Shown here piece by piece: positions 12,601 through 18,398 of a stretch of DNA of 64,000 bases. The position numbers and the translations under genes were made by a program. The number at the start of each line of letters is the position of its first letter. Position 1 is the first letter of the stretch. The stretch covers positions 2,666,001 to 2,730,000 of the forward strand of contig NZ_RJJY01000001.1 in assembly GCF_003751085.1 (NCBI RefSeq), in the 5' to 3' direction. The notes under the pieces are model-generated. The model was not told the DNA's origin, made no database searches, and saw nothing but the letters and a program-made list of their open reading frames with translations. The DNA is from Micromonospora sp. Llam0 (GTDB taxonomy: Bacteria > Actinomycetota > Actinomycetes > Mycobacteriales > Micromonosporaceae).

Positions 12601-15600
12601 CGTCGGCGCCGTCCGAATAGGACTTGCACCGCCCGTCGGGAGCGAGCGCCCGCTGCCGGGAGAACTCGACGAAAGCGCCGGGGGTGGTCATGACGGTCGC
12701 CCCGCCGGCCAGCGCCATCGAGCACTCGCCACCCTGCAGCGCCCGCGCGGCCAGATGGATCGCCACCAGCGACGACGAGCACGCCGTGTCGACGGTCACC
12801 GCCGGGCCCTCGAAGCCGAACACGTACGACACCCGCCCGGACGCCACGCTGGCGGCGGTCCCGGTGGTCATGAAGCCTTCGAGGCCGGGCGGCAGCTGCC
12901 CGTCCGGCGCGGGACCGTGCCCCATGACACCGGCGAAGACGCCGACGTCGGTGCCGCGCAGCGTGGCCGGGTCCAGGCCCGCGTGTTCGAGTGCCTCCCA
13001 TGAGGTCTCCAGCAGCAGCCGCTGCTGCGGGTCCATGGCCAGTGCTTCCCGTGGCGAGATCCCGAAGAACGCCGCGTCGAATCCCGCGGCGCCGGCCAGA
13101 AACCCACCACGTCCGACGTACGACGTACCGACATGGCCCGGGTCGGCGTCGAACAGGTTGGCCAGGTCCCAGCCACGGTCGTCCGGGAAGCCGGTGATGC
13201 CCTCGCCACCCGCCAGAATCAGCCGCCACAGATCGGCCGGGCTGTGCACGTCGCCGGGCAGGCGGCAGGCCATACCGACGATCGCGATGGGGTCACCGGC
13301 CCCGGCTGCCGGAAGGGCAGCCTCCGCCGGTTCGCCGAGGCAGACGTCGGGGCCGAGCAGCCGGGCGCGCAGGTGGGTGGCGAGCGCGTCGATGGTCGGA
13401 TGGTTGAAGGTCACGGTGGCGGGCAGTGCCAGCCCGGTCGCCGCCGTCAGCCGGCTGCGCAACTCGACCACGGCCGCCGAGGTGAGGCCGAAGTCCCGGA
13501 ACGCCCGCCCGTGGTCGTCGGTGGCCGCACCGCCCAGCACCCCCCCGGTGTGCCCGGCGACGAGGTCACGCAGCAGGGCGAGCTGTCCCGGTTCGTCGAG
13601 CGCCGTCAGGCTGCGACGCAGTTCGGCCGTGGTGGCGGCGACCGGCGTGGCGGTTCCCGGCCGCGCGGCGACGAGTTCGCGGAGCAGATGCGGAACGTCG
13701 GCGGCGGGCGGTGGAAGCTCGGGGCGCATGGCTAGGAGCGTGGCGACGTCAAGGGCGAGCGCGACGTCAAGGGCGGGAGGCAGACCGTCCGCGTCCCCAC
13801 CGATGTAGGTGGCGGGAAGCCCCATCCGACGACGGGTGTGGACCAGGGCTTCGGCATGCGTCGGGCCGGTGGCGATGAAGGGCGTCGTTCGCAGTGCGGC
13901 GGTTGCCTGGTGCAGGGCGCGGCCGACCTCGGCATCGCCCGAGGCGTGCAGGATTCCCACTACCGCGCTCGGCGAGGCGTCGAGTGCTTGCCGGAGGCTG
14001 TCGGGCGCGACTGTCACCACCTCGGCATCGGGGCCGAGAACGGTGGCGCCCACCACGAGGGCGGTGCTTGCGCCGGTGGCCGCGATCAGCCGCCGGGCCA
14101 GCGCGGCACCGGCCTCGGTGTCGGTTCCGGTGACCACCACCGAACCCCCGGGAGCGAGGTCGGCGAGCGGCCACGGGCGGTTCTCGGCCGGGGCCGGGAT
14201 CAGGCGTGGCACGAGTGCTTCGCCGCGTCGGACCGCCACCTCCGGCTCGGTGCCACCGGTCGCCGCGGCGGGGGCGGTGGTCCCGTCGCCGAGGTCGACT
14301 AGGACGAGCCGACCGGACAGGTGCGGCCGGAGCCTGCGGGCCTCGTCCCAGATCGGGTACTGGGCGGGGTCGGGCGCGTCGTCGGCCGGGCCCGTCGTCA
14401 CGGCGTGCCGGGTGAGCACGACGAGCCGGTCGCCGGCGCCGAGCTGCCCGGCGCGCTTGGCCAGTTCCCGCGCCAGACGACGGCCCAGTTCCTCCCGGAG
14501 GCCGGGATCCGCCGGACCGTCCGCCAGCGGCGTGAGGTCGAGCGGCGGCCCGGGTTCGCCGGTGGGGTCGCCCTCGGGCAGCGGCCTCCACACCACGGTC
14601 AGCAGGCCGGCGTGGTGGCCGCTCGCGGACCATCGCAACCAGGACGGCTGTTCGGCCAGGCGGCGTCGCGAGATCTTGCCGGACGCCGTACGCGGAATGG
14701 CCCGGACCTCCCGGATCTCCTCCGGCAGCTCGGCGGGAGCCAGCTCGGACCGGCAGTGGCCGAGGAGGGCGCCCAGGTCCAGGCCGCCGGGTCCCGGCCG
14801 CACGTACGCGACGGGAACCTCGCCCAGCACGTCGTGGGGAATGCCGCTCACCCCGGCGTCTGCTACTCCCCCGGCGTCGCGCAGTACGGGCTCGATCGCC
14901 TCCGGATGGATGTTCTCGCCGCCACGGATGATCAGGTCCTTGATGCGCCCGCAGACGGTGACGTAACCGGCGGCGTCGCTCCGGGCCAGGTCGCCGGTGC
15001 GGAACCAGCCGTCACGCAGCGCGGCGGCCGTCGCCTCGGGGTCGTTGTGGTAACCGGCCATGACGCTCGGGCCGCGTACCCACACCTCGCCCTCCGCACC
15101 GGTGTCCACGTCCTCGCCGGTGGCCGGGTCGACGATGCGCACGTCGACGCCGGGAACCGGCCGGCCGCAGGAGCCGTCGGGGCCGGCGCTGCCGGGCGGG
15201 TTCATGGTGATCGCGCCACAGGTCTCGGTGCTGCCGTAAGCGTCGACCAGCGGCACCCCGAACGACTGCTCGAACGCCCGCCGCAACTCGGGCCCGGTCA
15301 CCGCACCGCCGACGAGTGCCATCCGCAGGCCGGGCAGCTCGCGGTCATCCGCCCGCCGCGCCTCGACCAGCCGGTGGTACGTCGTCGGCACCCCGGCCAG
15401 GAAGGTCGATCGGTGGGTACGCAGGAGTTCGAGCACGTCCTCGGCCGACTGCCCGTCCATGATCCGGGCGGTCGCGCCCACCGCGGTCACCGACAGCACG
15501 CAGGCGATGTGGGAGAGGCTGTGGAACAGTGGCAGCGGCCAGAGCACGCGATCCTTTTCGGACAGATCCGGGACCGGTACGTAGCAGGAGGCCACCGACC

Positions 15601-16153
15601 AGAGGCAGTTGCGCTGACTGGAGAGCACGCCCTTGGGCCGCCCGGTCGTGCCGGAGGTGTAGAACATCCAGGCGATCTCGTCCAGCCCGAGGTCGTCGGG
15701 AGCGGTCGCGGCCGGATCGGTGACGGCGAGCTCGTCGAATGACGAGCAGCCCGCGGCGGTCCCCGTCGACAGCACGACCGGCCGCTCGGGCGCCGAGGTG
15801 AACTCGCCAGCGTGGGCGGCGGTGGTCAGCACGAATCGCGCGCCGCTGCCGCTCATCACGAAGGCGAGCTCCCGGCGGCCGGCGTACGGGTTGAGGGGTA
15901 CGCCGATGCCCCCGGCACGGACCGTGGCGAGGTAGCCCTCCACCATCGCGACCGTGTTGCCGAGGCACAGCCCGACCCGGTCACCGCGGCGCAGTCCCGC
16001 GTCGATCAGGTGACCGGCGAGCCGGCCCGTCCGCGCCTCGAGCTCCGCGTAGGTGACGGCCCGGGTGTCGTCCTCGTACGCGATCTTGTCGCCGAGGCGC
16101 TCCGCGTGCTCGCGCAGGATCACGGACAAGGATTTGACTAAATCGGCACGCAC
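695..16153 (-). CDS. Type I modular PKS 1: AHBA loading module plus extension modules 1-3 (RifA-like)
   Basis: A 5152-residue megasynthase. Domain order with rough residues: adenylation (1-500; [12 protein letters not shown] near 165, YGSTET, RTGDL, GKISRR); KR-like remnant (590-850); ACP0 (about 890); module 1 KS (Cys1125)-AT (Ser1574)-dead DH-KR (Tyr2367)-ACP; module 2 KS (Cys2748)-AT (Ser3202)-ACP; module 3 KS (Cys3753)-AT (Ser4199)-KR lacking Tyr-ACP; C-terminal docking helix ending IDEMDVADLVRRALG. This is the layout of RifA, which loads 3-amino-5-hydroxybenzoate. The start chosen is the GTG at 16153, with AGGGGG five bases upstream; the protein then begins VRADLVKSL, as RifA-type proteins do from memory. 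An in-frame ATG at 16288 would add 45 residues of unlike composition. Codon 5 is TTA. A RifZ-type box and a -10 hexamer lie upstream. Confidence 0.95.
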   Translation of the reverse strand: MRADLVKSLSVILREHAERLGDKIAYEDDTRAVTYAELEARTGRLAGHLIDAGLRRGDRVGLCLGNTVAMVEGYLATVRAGGIGVPLNPYAGRRELAFVMSGSGARFVLTTAAHAGEFTSAPERPVVLSTGTAAGCSSFDELAVTDPAATAPDDLGLDEIAWMFYTSGTTGRPKGVLSSQRNCLWSVASCYVPVPDLSEKDRVLWPLPLFHSLSHIACVLSVTAVGATARIMDGQSAEDVLELLRTHRSTFLAGVPTTYHRLVEARRADDRELPGLRMALVGGAVTGPELRRAFEQSFGVPLVDAYGSTETCGAITMNPPGSAGPDGSCGRPVPGVDVRIVDPATGEDVDTGAEGEVWVRGPSVMAGYHNDPEATAAALRDGWFRTGDLARSDAAGYVTVCGRIKDLIIRGGENIHPEAIEPVLRDAGGVADAGVSGIPHDVLGEVPVAYVRPGPGGLDLGALLGHCRSELAPAELPEEIREVRAIPRTASGKISRRRLAEQPSWLRWSASGHHAGLLTVVWRPLPEGDPTGEPGPPLDLTPLADGPADPGLREELGRRLARELAKRAGQLGAGDRLVVLTRHAVTTGPADDAPDPAQYPIWDEARRLRPHLSGRLVLVDLGDGTTAPAAATGGTEPEVAVRRGEALVPRLIPAPAENRPWPLADLAPGGSVVVTGTDTEAGAALARRLIAATGASTALVVGATVLGPDAEVVTVAPDSLRQALDASPSAVVGILHASGDAEVGRALHQATAALRTTPFIATGPTHAEALVHTRRRMGLPATYIGGDADGLPPALDVALALDVATLLAMRPELPPPAADVPHLLRELVAARPGTATPVAATTAELRRSLTALDEPGQLALLRDLVAGHTGGVLGGAATDDHGRAFRDFGLTSAAVVELRSRLTAATGLALPATVTFNHPTIDALATHLRARLLGPDVCLGEPAEAALPAAGAGDPIAIVGMACRLPGDVHSPADLWRLILAGGEGITGFPDDRGWDLANLFDADPGHVGTSYVGRGGFLAGAAGFDAAFFGISPREALAMDPQQRLLLETSWEALEHAGLDPATLRGTDVGVFAGVMGHGPAPDGQLPPGLEGFMTTGTAASVASGRVSYVFGFEGPAVTVDTACSSSLVAIHLAARALQGGECSMALAGGATVMTTPGAFVEFSRQRALAPDGRCKSYSDGADGTGWAEGAGVVVLEPLSVARARGHRVLAVLRGSAINQDGASNGLTAPSGVAQQRVIRRALAGTGLGVTDVDVVEGHGTGTVLGDPIEAEALLATYGQERAPDRPLWLGSLKSNIGHTQAAAGVAGVIKMVQALRHGVLPPTLHATSPSSRVDWSAGAVRLITEARPWLRTGRPRRAGVSSFGVSGTNAHLILEEAPGDPAPQAPDEAPQAIAPVVALALSARTPAALAASAGRLAAFVEAGNDTLADVAAALRSRASFDERAVVVAESGAEAVRLLRTVEQGRGGSGIIVGSVRPGPVVFVFPGQGAQWSGMGRDLLDASPVFAAHVRACAAVVEPYADFPLTGALLGERPEDVAGRVDVVQIASFVMMTGLAAVWRSAGVEPSAVVGHSQGEIAAAYVAGALSLPDAARVVAVRATLIRDVLAGGGAMASVALSEAEAAGRLAGRDRVSIAAVNSPGSVVVAGPPAALEEVLTAWEGDGVRVRRVAVDYASHTAQVELIAGELGAALADVRAEPPRIPLLSTVTGEWITEAGELDGDYWVRNLRHPVRFAPAVAALIDRGHTSFIEASAHPVLVQPVTEIAEAAGAEVVVTESLRRGEGGLRRLGASMGRLFVTGIAVDWAAVSPPARGRAELPPYAFDHSAYWLPATATRPGAGPLGLTEPGHPLLGALLDRPGEGRPGEDWSGDGGLVAVARWSASSFPWITARREDGATVLLASALLDVVIHAGDRTGTPVIADLATGTPMVLPEHGALDVQMTVGGPGPNGDRTVEIWARAAGPVTGEPWTRHAHGLLTPAAAEPVPPSLPEAGEVELDGEPAGYGLHPALLDAAVRALIEPGTTPLTWTGVALHATGATALTVHGDGRRLLLTDPAGAPVLSAAVTTGPEPTAPTAGPPLFHAAWTDIELPPVAAPIPGTRHYEVPAGDDPRTVLAEVLTTLRTWLTGPDATDGRLVVRTSDSDDVATSAVWGLVRSAQSEHPGRIVLVATDEQSRGREGDALATGEPQIRVREGRAQVPRLVRTPRGGTRTARPLDPDGTVLITGGTGLLGAITARHLVARYGVRHLLLASRSGLTPTAGTLRDELAALGATVTVARCDVGDREQVRELLAGIPDTAPLTAVVHSAGVLDDGVVTTLDADRLDTVLRPKLDAARHLHELTLGHDLAAFVLYSSAAGVLGNPGQANYAAANAGLDALARERRRLGLPAVSVAWGFWTEAGGLTRHLGDADHSRTRRGGMLGLSTADGMALLDAALLGDTPPDVVATRFDLAGVREKPLLSALVPPSRPLARKGEAAEPPAGLDEAGALLRMVRRHTAEVLGHDGPESVPADRPFRETGLDSLTAIELRNRLAAETGLKLGATVAFDYPRPLALAGYLRDRLTGRDTTPSAAPAAPDEPIAIVAMACRFPAGINSPEDLWRLVLDGADAVTGFPDDRGWPADGLFHPDPDHFGTTYVRHGAFLDDAPGFDAAFFGISPNEALAMDPQQRILLETSWELLERAGIDPAGLNGRDVGVFAGVNSHDYSMRAHRSTGAEGFRLTGNSGSVVSGRIAYHYGFEGPAITVDTACSSSLVALHLAVRALQQGECSLALAGGVTVIGTVETFVEFSRQRGLAPDGRCKSFADAADGTGWSEGAGLLLVERLSDARRNGHQVLAVVRGSAVNSDGASNGLTAPSGPAQQRVITTALAGAGLGPSDVDAVEAHGTGTTLGDPIEAQALIETYGRDRDPERPLWLGSVKSNLGHTQAAAGAAGVIKMVMAMRHGTLPATLHVDRPSSHIDWSAGTVRLLTEPRDWPDAGRPRRAGVSSFGIGGTNAHVILEAGPAPEPAPEQMPEPAVVPVLLSARTVSGLPGQAARIADFLAAAPDTRPGDVAHALATARAHLGRRAVILATDREHLTAELRDLERGTPGAAAVTGTTVEGSLAVVFTGQGSQRAGMGAELGRGEPVFREAFTAAIAELERHLGGHWPRPLAEVLAAAPGTPGAALLDRTLYTQPALFALETALHRLLVAWGIRPALLAGHSIGEIAAAHVAGILDLSQAARLVAARARLMDALPAGGAMTAVRATPEQVAALLRDAPGSVGVAAVNSHDSLVLAGEQAAVDAIADRLHRDGHKTRRLSVSHAFHSALMDPVLDEFGAVAAGLTYRPATVPIVSTLTGRLDAGGEMSTAGYWVRQLRHAVRFGDAVAVLRAEGATTFLEAGPGNALTGMLLEAPGLPADACLPLLPSGPDETLAVRTAVAGLHVRGIGADWPAILGRSGRAPLGTELPTYAFEHQRFWIGAQPDEPAPLPVTAPVTPAAVRGLTDLTDLVRESALVALGHRPDTVLDERMSFKDLGLDSLGAVRLRNRLRDLTGVEMPVTIAFDHPTTEALAAHLGTALRGDAEADADAGSGVPVIPGADEPIAIIATSGRFPGGADSPEALWSLVAERRDAITGFPADRDWDVDRLYHPDPAHPGTLYTRAGGFLHDADRFDAALFGISPREALAMDPQQRLLLETSWEAFERAGIDPLSLRGRDVGVYTGIVHHDYVTRLRQVPEDVQGYVMTGTAASVASGRVSYVFGFEGPAVTVDTACSSSLVAIHLAARALRGGECSMALAGGATVMASPDAFLEFSRQRGLSADGRCKSYSSDADGTGWAEGAGMVVLERLSDARRNGHRVLAVLRGSAVNQDGASNGLTAPSGPAQQRVIRRALAEAGLAAADVDVVEGHGTGTVLGDPIEIQALMATYGKGRDPDRPLWLGSLKSNIGHTQAAAGVAGVIKMVEALRHGVLPASLHTGEPTSQVDWSAGTVRVLAEERDWPRTPGKPRRAGISSFGASGTNAHLVIEEAPGEDPAPTGGPGVVALTLSAKTPASLTAQATCLAAMLTADPDVPLAPVAAALATRRAVLGERAVVVTGTAGEALPALHALARGECDPRLVSGTAGAGKLAWVFPGQGAQWAGMGRGLLAESPVFAARVADCVRAFQPWLDWPLLEVLRGDAEPAMLERVDVVQVATFTVMVSLAAVWSSAGVVPDAVIGHSQGEIAAACVAGALSLDDAARVVALRSRVIAAKLAGGGGMASAVLTKAEAGERLLPWADSVEVAVVNSPASVVIAGEPEQLDSALERMTADGVRVRRVAVDYASHTRHVEAVRDALAEAFGDVRSQAPAIPMRSTLTGDWIRDAGELDGDYWYRNLRGRVNFGPAVTALVEEGFGFFVEMSPHPVLVQPVTECAEAAGRNVSATGSLRRDDGGMRRLITSIAELSVAGITPRWPAVLPAADGWVDLPVYAFDRQAYWLREPAGGDEVTAADDAAEVWAAVRDADPRALAEVLGAGDPTDLESLGRVLPLLARWRARRESATAIEGLRYRASWQQFDNDAAGVPAGRWLVVAPTGDVVDGFVAELTAQGLNTVTVRSDDGTAPAIGDDREFAGVLSLLALGGGTEPVAPAVNLVKALGDAGLTAPLWMLTRGAVDVGIRDAVTAPHQAALWGLGMVVALEHPDRWGGLVDLPGADDRRTVPRVLAALTGASGEDQIAVRRSGTYARRLVRAAAPVSASDGWQPRGTVLVTGGDDGLGRYACRWLADAGAQRLVVTTTTGGGDPLDAAEQLRADLAGTGVPVEVCDGGDRDEILRLVSVSADLPLTAVVHAADQWWNGAVADTSEAEVARMFAAKVDPAVWLDEALAGVPLDAFVAFTSIAGVWGGGGQGLSAAANATLDALVEARRARGLRATSVAWGVLEQIGIGADETAVAQLRRRGVLPLTITLAMESLARATGADETTVTVAGVDWSAFIPAFTSVRPTRLFDSLPEARVALTAQESAAPAGGPDGTLVDSLHAAPEGERDRILLRLVRGHAAAVLGHSSGDAVAAEQPFQDAGFDSLAAVNLRNSLNTATGLRLPSTLIFDYPTPAALVGHLRDELLSEPAPPEADEATLRRVLAVVPLDRFAQAGVLDTLIALASGTPADEPDSPPAEDDLIDEMDVADLVRRALGTSH
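900..5439 (-). other. PKS module 3: KS-AT(methylmalonyl)-KR(inactive)-ACP
   Basis: The KS is complete. The AT has GHSQGE and YASH. The KR keeps a modified nucleotide-binding loop (TGGDDGLG) and the catalytic Ser region (FTSIAGVWGG), but the Tyr position of the GQxxYAAAN motif is Ser4868 (GQGLSAAAN) and LDD is absent. The KR is therefore predicted inactive and the ketone is retained for ring closure. A C-terminal docking tail follows the ACP. Confidence 0.85.
5440..8439 (-). other. PKS module 2: KS-AT(malonyl)-ACP
   Basis: The KS is complete (DTACSSS). The AT has GHSIGE and HAFH, the malonyl-CoA signature. No reductive domain lies between the AT and the ACP (DLGLDSLGAVRL), so the beta-keto group is kept. 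This matches RifA module 2. Confidence 0.88.
8440..13299 (-). other. PKS module 1: KS-AT(methylmalonyl)-DH(inactive)-KR(B-type)-ACP
   Basis: The KS has DTACSSS and both His motifs. The AT has GHSQGE and YASH, the methylmalonyl signature. The DH region lacks the HxxxGxxxxP motif: the stretch reads ITARREDGATVLLA, with no His and no Pro. The KR has GGTGLLG, the LDD motif of B-type KRs and an intact GQANYAAAN, so a beta-hydroxy group is predicted. In rifamycin assembly the module 1 hydroxyl becomes the 8-OH of the dihydronaphthalene. Confidence 0.85.
13300..16153 (-). other. PKS 1 loading module: A - KR remnant - ACP
   Basis: The adenylate-forming domain carries all core motifs and a catalytic Lys (TASGKISRRRL). 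The next about 260 residues keep a Rossmann-like VVVTGTDTEAGAALARRL stretch but have no recognisable Ser-Tyr-Asn catalytic set, so it is a ketoreductase remnant, as described for RifA. The ACP has Ser in DFGLTSAAVVEL instead of the usual DSL. The module should activate and hold an aryl acid, presumably AHBA. Confidence 0.85.
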
Positions 16154-16297
16154 CACAGCCCCCTGACGCTCCGGGAAACCGGCACCGGGCACACCGGTGC
16201 CAGCCCTCCCGATATCGAAAGCGGCCGCCGGAAATGCATTCCTCTCCGAACACGGCATCGCACTTCGCGGGCGGGTATCCACCTTCATCCCTGCTGG

Positions 16298-16343
16298 ACA
16301 TTAATCACCGTCCGCGCCGGGCCGGATCCCCCGGTCTGGTAGC
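16298..16343 (-). promoter_or_regulatory. RifZ-type operator A and -10 hexamer for PKS 1
   Basis: The 18-bp element ATCCCCCGGTCTGGTAGC lies at 16326-16343. Its complement reads CTACC-N8-GGATC, one base off the CTACC-N8-GGATG site reported for RifZ. Toward PKS 1, after a 22-bp gap, comes the hexamer TAATGT (16303-16298 on the minus strand). The predicted start of transcription is near 16291, giving a leader of about 138 nt to the GTG at 16153. An in-frame ATG at 16288 lies almost at that point. Confidence 0.7.
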
Positions 16344-17046
16344 ACCACGCGGCGGGCACGCCGCTCGAACCGGCCGGTTCCTGGTGAATCGGACGGGGGA
16401 GGCTGCGGATCTGTCGAGTTCATCACACGTCCTGCTCCTCGATTGACATGTCTCTTTAAAACCTTTTGCGGCACGTGAAGCGAACATGAAGTATTCATTC
16501 AGACACGAGGAGTGACATATGTGCGATCATCATTCACGCGGACGACGAGGCTCGCATGCCCGAGACCTCGTCACCGGAGGCCGCCCTCCAAAGATCCGCT
16601 GCGGGCCGGAACTTGACACCTATCAAGCATTCAGTGTTACCCGGAGTGATAACTACCAGACCTTGCGTATATGGCCCGGCGCCGACTACCGTGGGGCCCG
16701 AACGGGGGAAATAGCGATTTACCGATTCACTGTCGACTCATCGACGACCGACATTGCTCAAGCCACGGGCCGGCCTCGATCGGCAGGCCCGGAGGCGGCC
16801 ACGGAGGAGAGGCCCCAGTGGACGGTTCGTGCCGTCGCACCTCCCGCACGCGGTTCCCGGGCAACGGCCCGGACGACCAGCCCGGACAACCGGGCCGGAA
16901 TTCCGCGCGGGTGGGCGGCAATTCGAAGGTCGAGAACGCATAGACCACGCATGCGGTCGTTCGATCCCGCTTTGTGATCCACGTTCGCCGGTCCGGGACT
17001 TCCGGCGCCCCGTGAGGGTGCCCGGCAGCACGAAATCGAGGAAACG
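16344..17046. other. Divergent control region between PKS 1 and the LuxR regulator gene
   Basis: About 700 bp with lower GC than the genes and no convincing coding sequence. A perfect TTGACA is at 16613-16618, without a matching -10. A half-preserved operator (ACTACCAGACCTTGCGTA, 16652-16669) overlaps a possible -35 TTGCGT (16663-16668), with TACCGT at 16687-16692 after 18 bp; this could be the regulator's own promoter. A short frame opening at 16519 has a good ribosome site (GAGGAG) but non-actinomycete third-position composition, and I do not call it a gene. Confidence 0.45.
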
Positions 17047-18336
17047 ATGACGTCAGAGGCCTCATCCCTCTTGAAAGAACCCACCGGAAGTTACCTCGGG
17101 CAGGATGTCCACGCGACGGTGGCGACCATCGTGGCCTCCGCCGCCGCCTGGCGTGAGGGCCGGATCGACTGGTGCCGCGAGCTTGCCCGGCGGGCCGCGT
17201 CCGGCCGGGACGACAGCACCGCCGCCGATCGCGACCGCACCCGTCTCGCGCAGGTCTGGCACGCCACTGTCCTCGTCCGCCTCGGCGATCTGCCGCACGG
17301 TCGTCAGGAACTGGCCCGCGCGCTGACCCGCGACACGCACGTCCCGAGCGATCGCCTGCTGGCCGCCGCCACGCTGTGCCGATCGGAGATCGCGCTCGCC
17401 GTGGGCCGGCTGGACGACGTGGTCGCCGCCGCCCGGGACGGGCTGGTGCTGGCCGAACGGGCGGCCGCGCGCACCCTGCTGCCGCTGGGCCGGACCCTGC
17501 TCGCCCAGACCGCGCTGCGGCAGGGCGACATGAACGCCGTCGGCACGTACGTCAACCAGCTCAAGGACGACGCCCTGCTCGGGCACACCCGGTTCATACC
17601 GGGCCGGTGCTCGTGGGCCGTCGCCCAGATCCTGGAGGTCCGTGACGGCACCGCCAGCGTCGCGCACCTCATCGAGAGCATCACCACCGACGAGCGCCTG
17701 CTGCGGGAACTGCTGGTGGCCAACCCGGCCGCTGCGGCCTGGCTGGTGCGGGCCGCGCTGAAGCTGGACGCCCGGGACCTCGCCGCCCGGGTCGTCTTCC
17801 AGGCGCACGGCCTCTCGGTGTGCAACCCGCAGTACCCGCTGCTCTACGCCTCCGCGCTGCACGCCGCCGGGCTCTTCGACGACAGCGCCGAGCGCCTCCT
17901 CGCCGCCGAGGACCTCACCCAGGACCCGTGGGCACGAGCCTCGGCGGCCGAGGACGCGGGCCTGCTGCTGTCCGCCCGGGCGTCCGACCAGGACGCCGCC
18001 GTGGTGGCTCTCAGCCGGGCCGCCGACGGCTACCTCGACATCGGGGCGTCGCGCGACATGTTCCGGGTCAACAGCAAACTGCGCGACCTGGGCGTACGCC
18101 GGCGGCAGGTACCCCGGCTGACCGGGCGGGCCGGCACCAGCGCGGGTCCGCTCACCGACACCGAGTTCGCCGTGGCCGAACTGGTCAGCCAGGGTCTCAC
18201 CAACGCGGGGGTGGGGAGGCAGCTGTTCATCTCGACGCACACCGTGGCGTTCCACCTGAGGAAGGTGTTCCGCAAACTCGACGTCAGTTCCCGGGTCGAG
18301 CTGGCCAGCACCTGGAAGCAGATCGCGACGCCCTGA
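17047..18336 (+). CDS. LuxR-family pathway-specific regulator (RifZ-like)
   Basis: A 429-residue protein whose last about 60 residues form a LuxR/NarL helix-turn-helix ([20 protein letters not shown], then [17 protein letters not shown]). The long N-terminal part is helical and Ala/Leu/Arg-rich, TPR-like, with no Walker motif and no response-regulator receiver domain, so it is neither a LAL-type ATPase nor a phosphorelay partner. The ATG is preceded by GAGGAA at four bases. It is the only regulator gene in the window, and six RifZ-type boxes sit in front of the biosynthetic operons, so it is the natural candidate for their activator. Assignment to RifZ itself rests on the operators and the cluster type, not on an alignment. 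Confidence 0.85.
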   Translation: MTSEASSLLKEPTGSYLGQDVHATVATIVASAAAWREGRIDWCRELARRAASGRDDSTAADRDRTRLAQVWHATVLVRLGDLPHGRQELARALTRDTHVPSDRLLAAATLCRSEIALAVGRLDDVVAAARDGLVLAERAAARTLLPLGRTLLAQTALRQGDMNAVGTYVNQLKDDALLGHTRFIPGRCSWAVAQILEVRDGTASVAHLIESITTDERLLRELLVANPAAAAWLVRAALKLDARDLAARVVFQAHGLSVCNPQYPLLYASALHAAGLFDDSAERLLAAEDLTQDPWARASAAEDAGLLLSARASDQDAAVVALSRAADGYLDIGASRDMFRVNSKLRDLGVRRRQVPRLTGRAGTSAGPLTDTEFAVAELVSQGLTNAGVGRQLFISTHTVAFHLRKVFRKLDVSSRVELASTWKQIATP

Positions 18337-18398
18337 GCGGCGACGACTATCGAGTTCGGTGATTGTGCCCGGGTGCTTCCGGGCGCGAGTCTGACCTG

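Noticed and set aside
16301..16423. Leftward 40-codon frame (NSTDPQPPPSDSPGTG...) with AGGAG upstream, between the divergent genes
   Set aside because: It overlaps operator A and the -10 of PKS 1, is Pro/Arg-rich and has no recognisable family.
16519..16977. Rightward frame of 152 codons with a GAGGAG ribosome site ahead of the regulator gene
   Set aside because: Third-position composition and amino-acid make-up are unlike the neighbouring genes, no family is recognisable, and it lies over promoter-like sequence.
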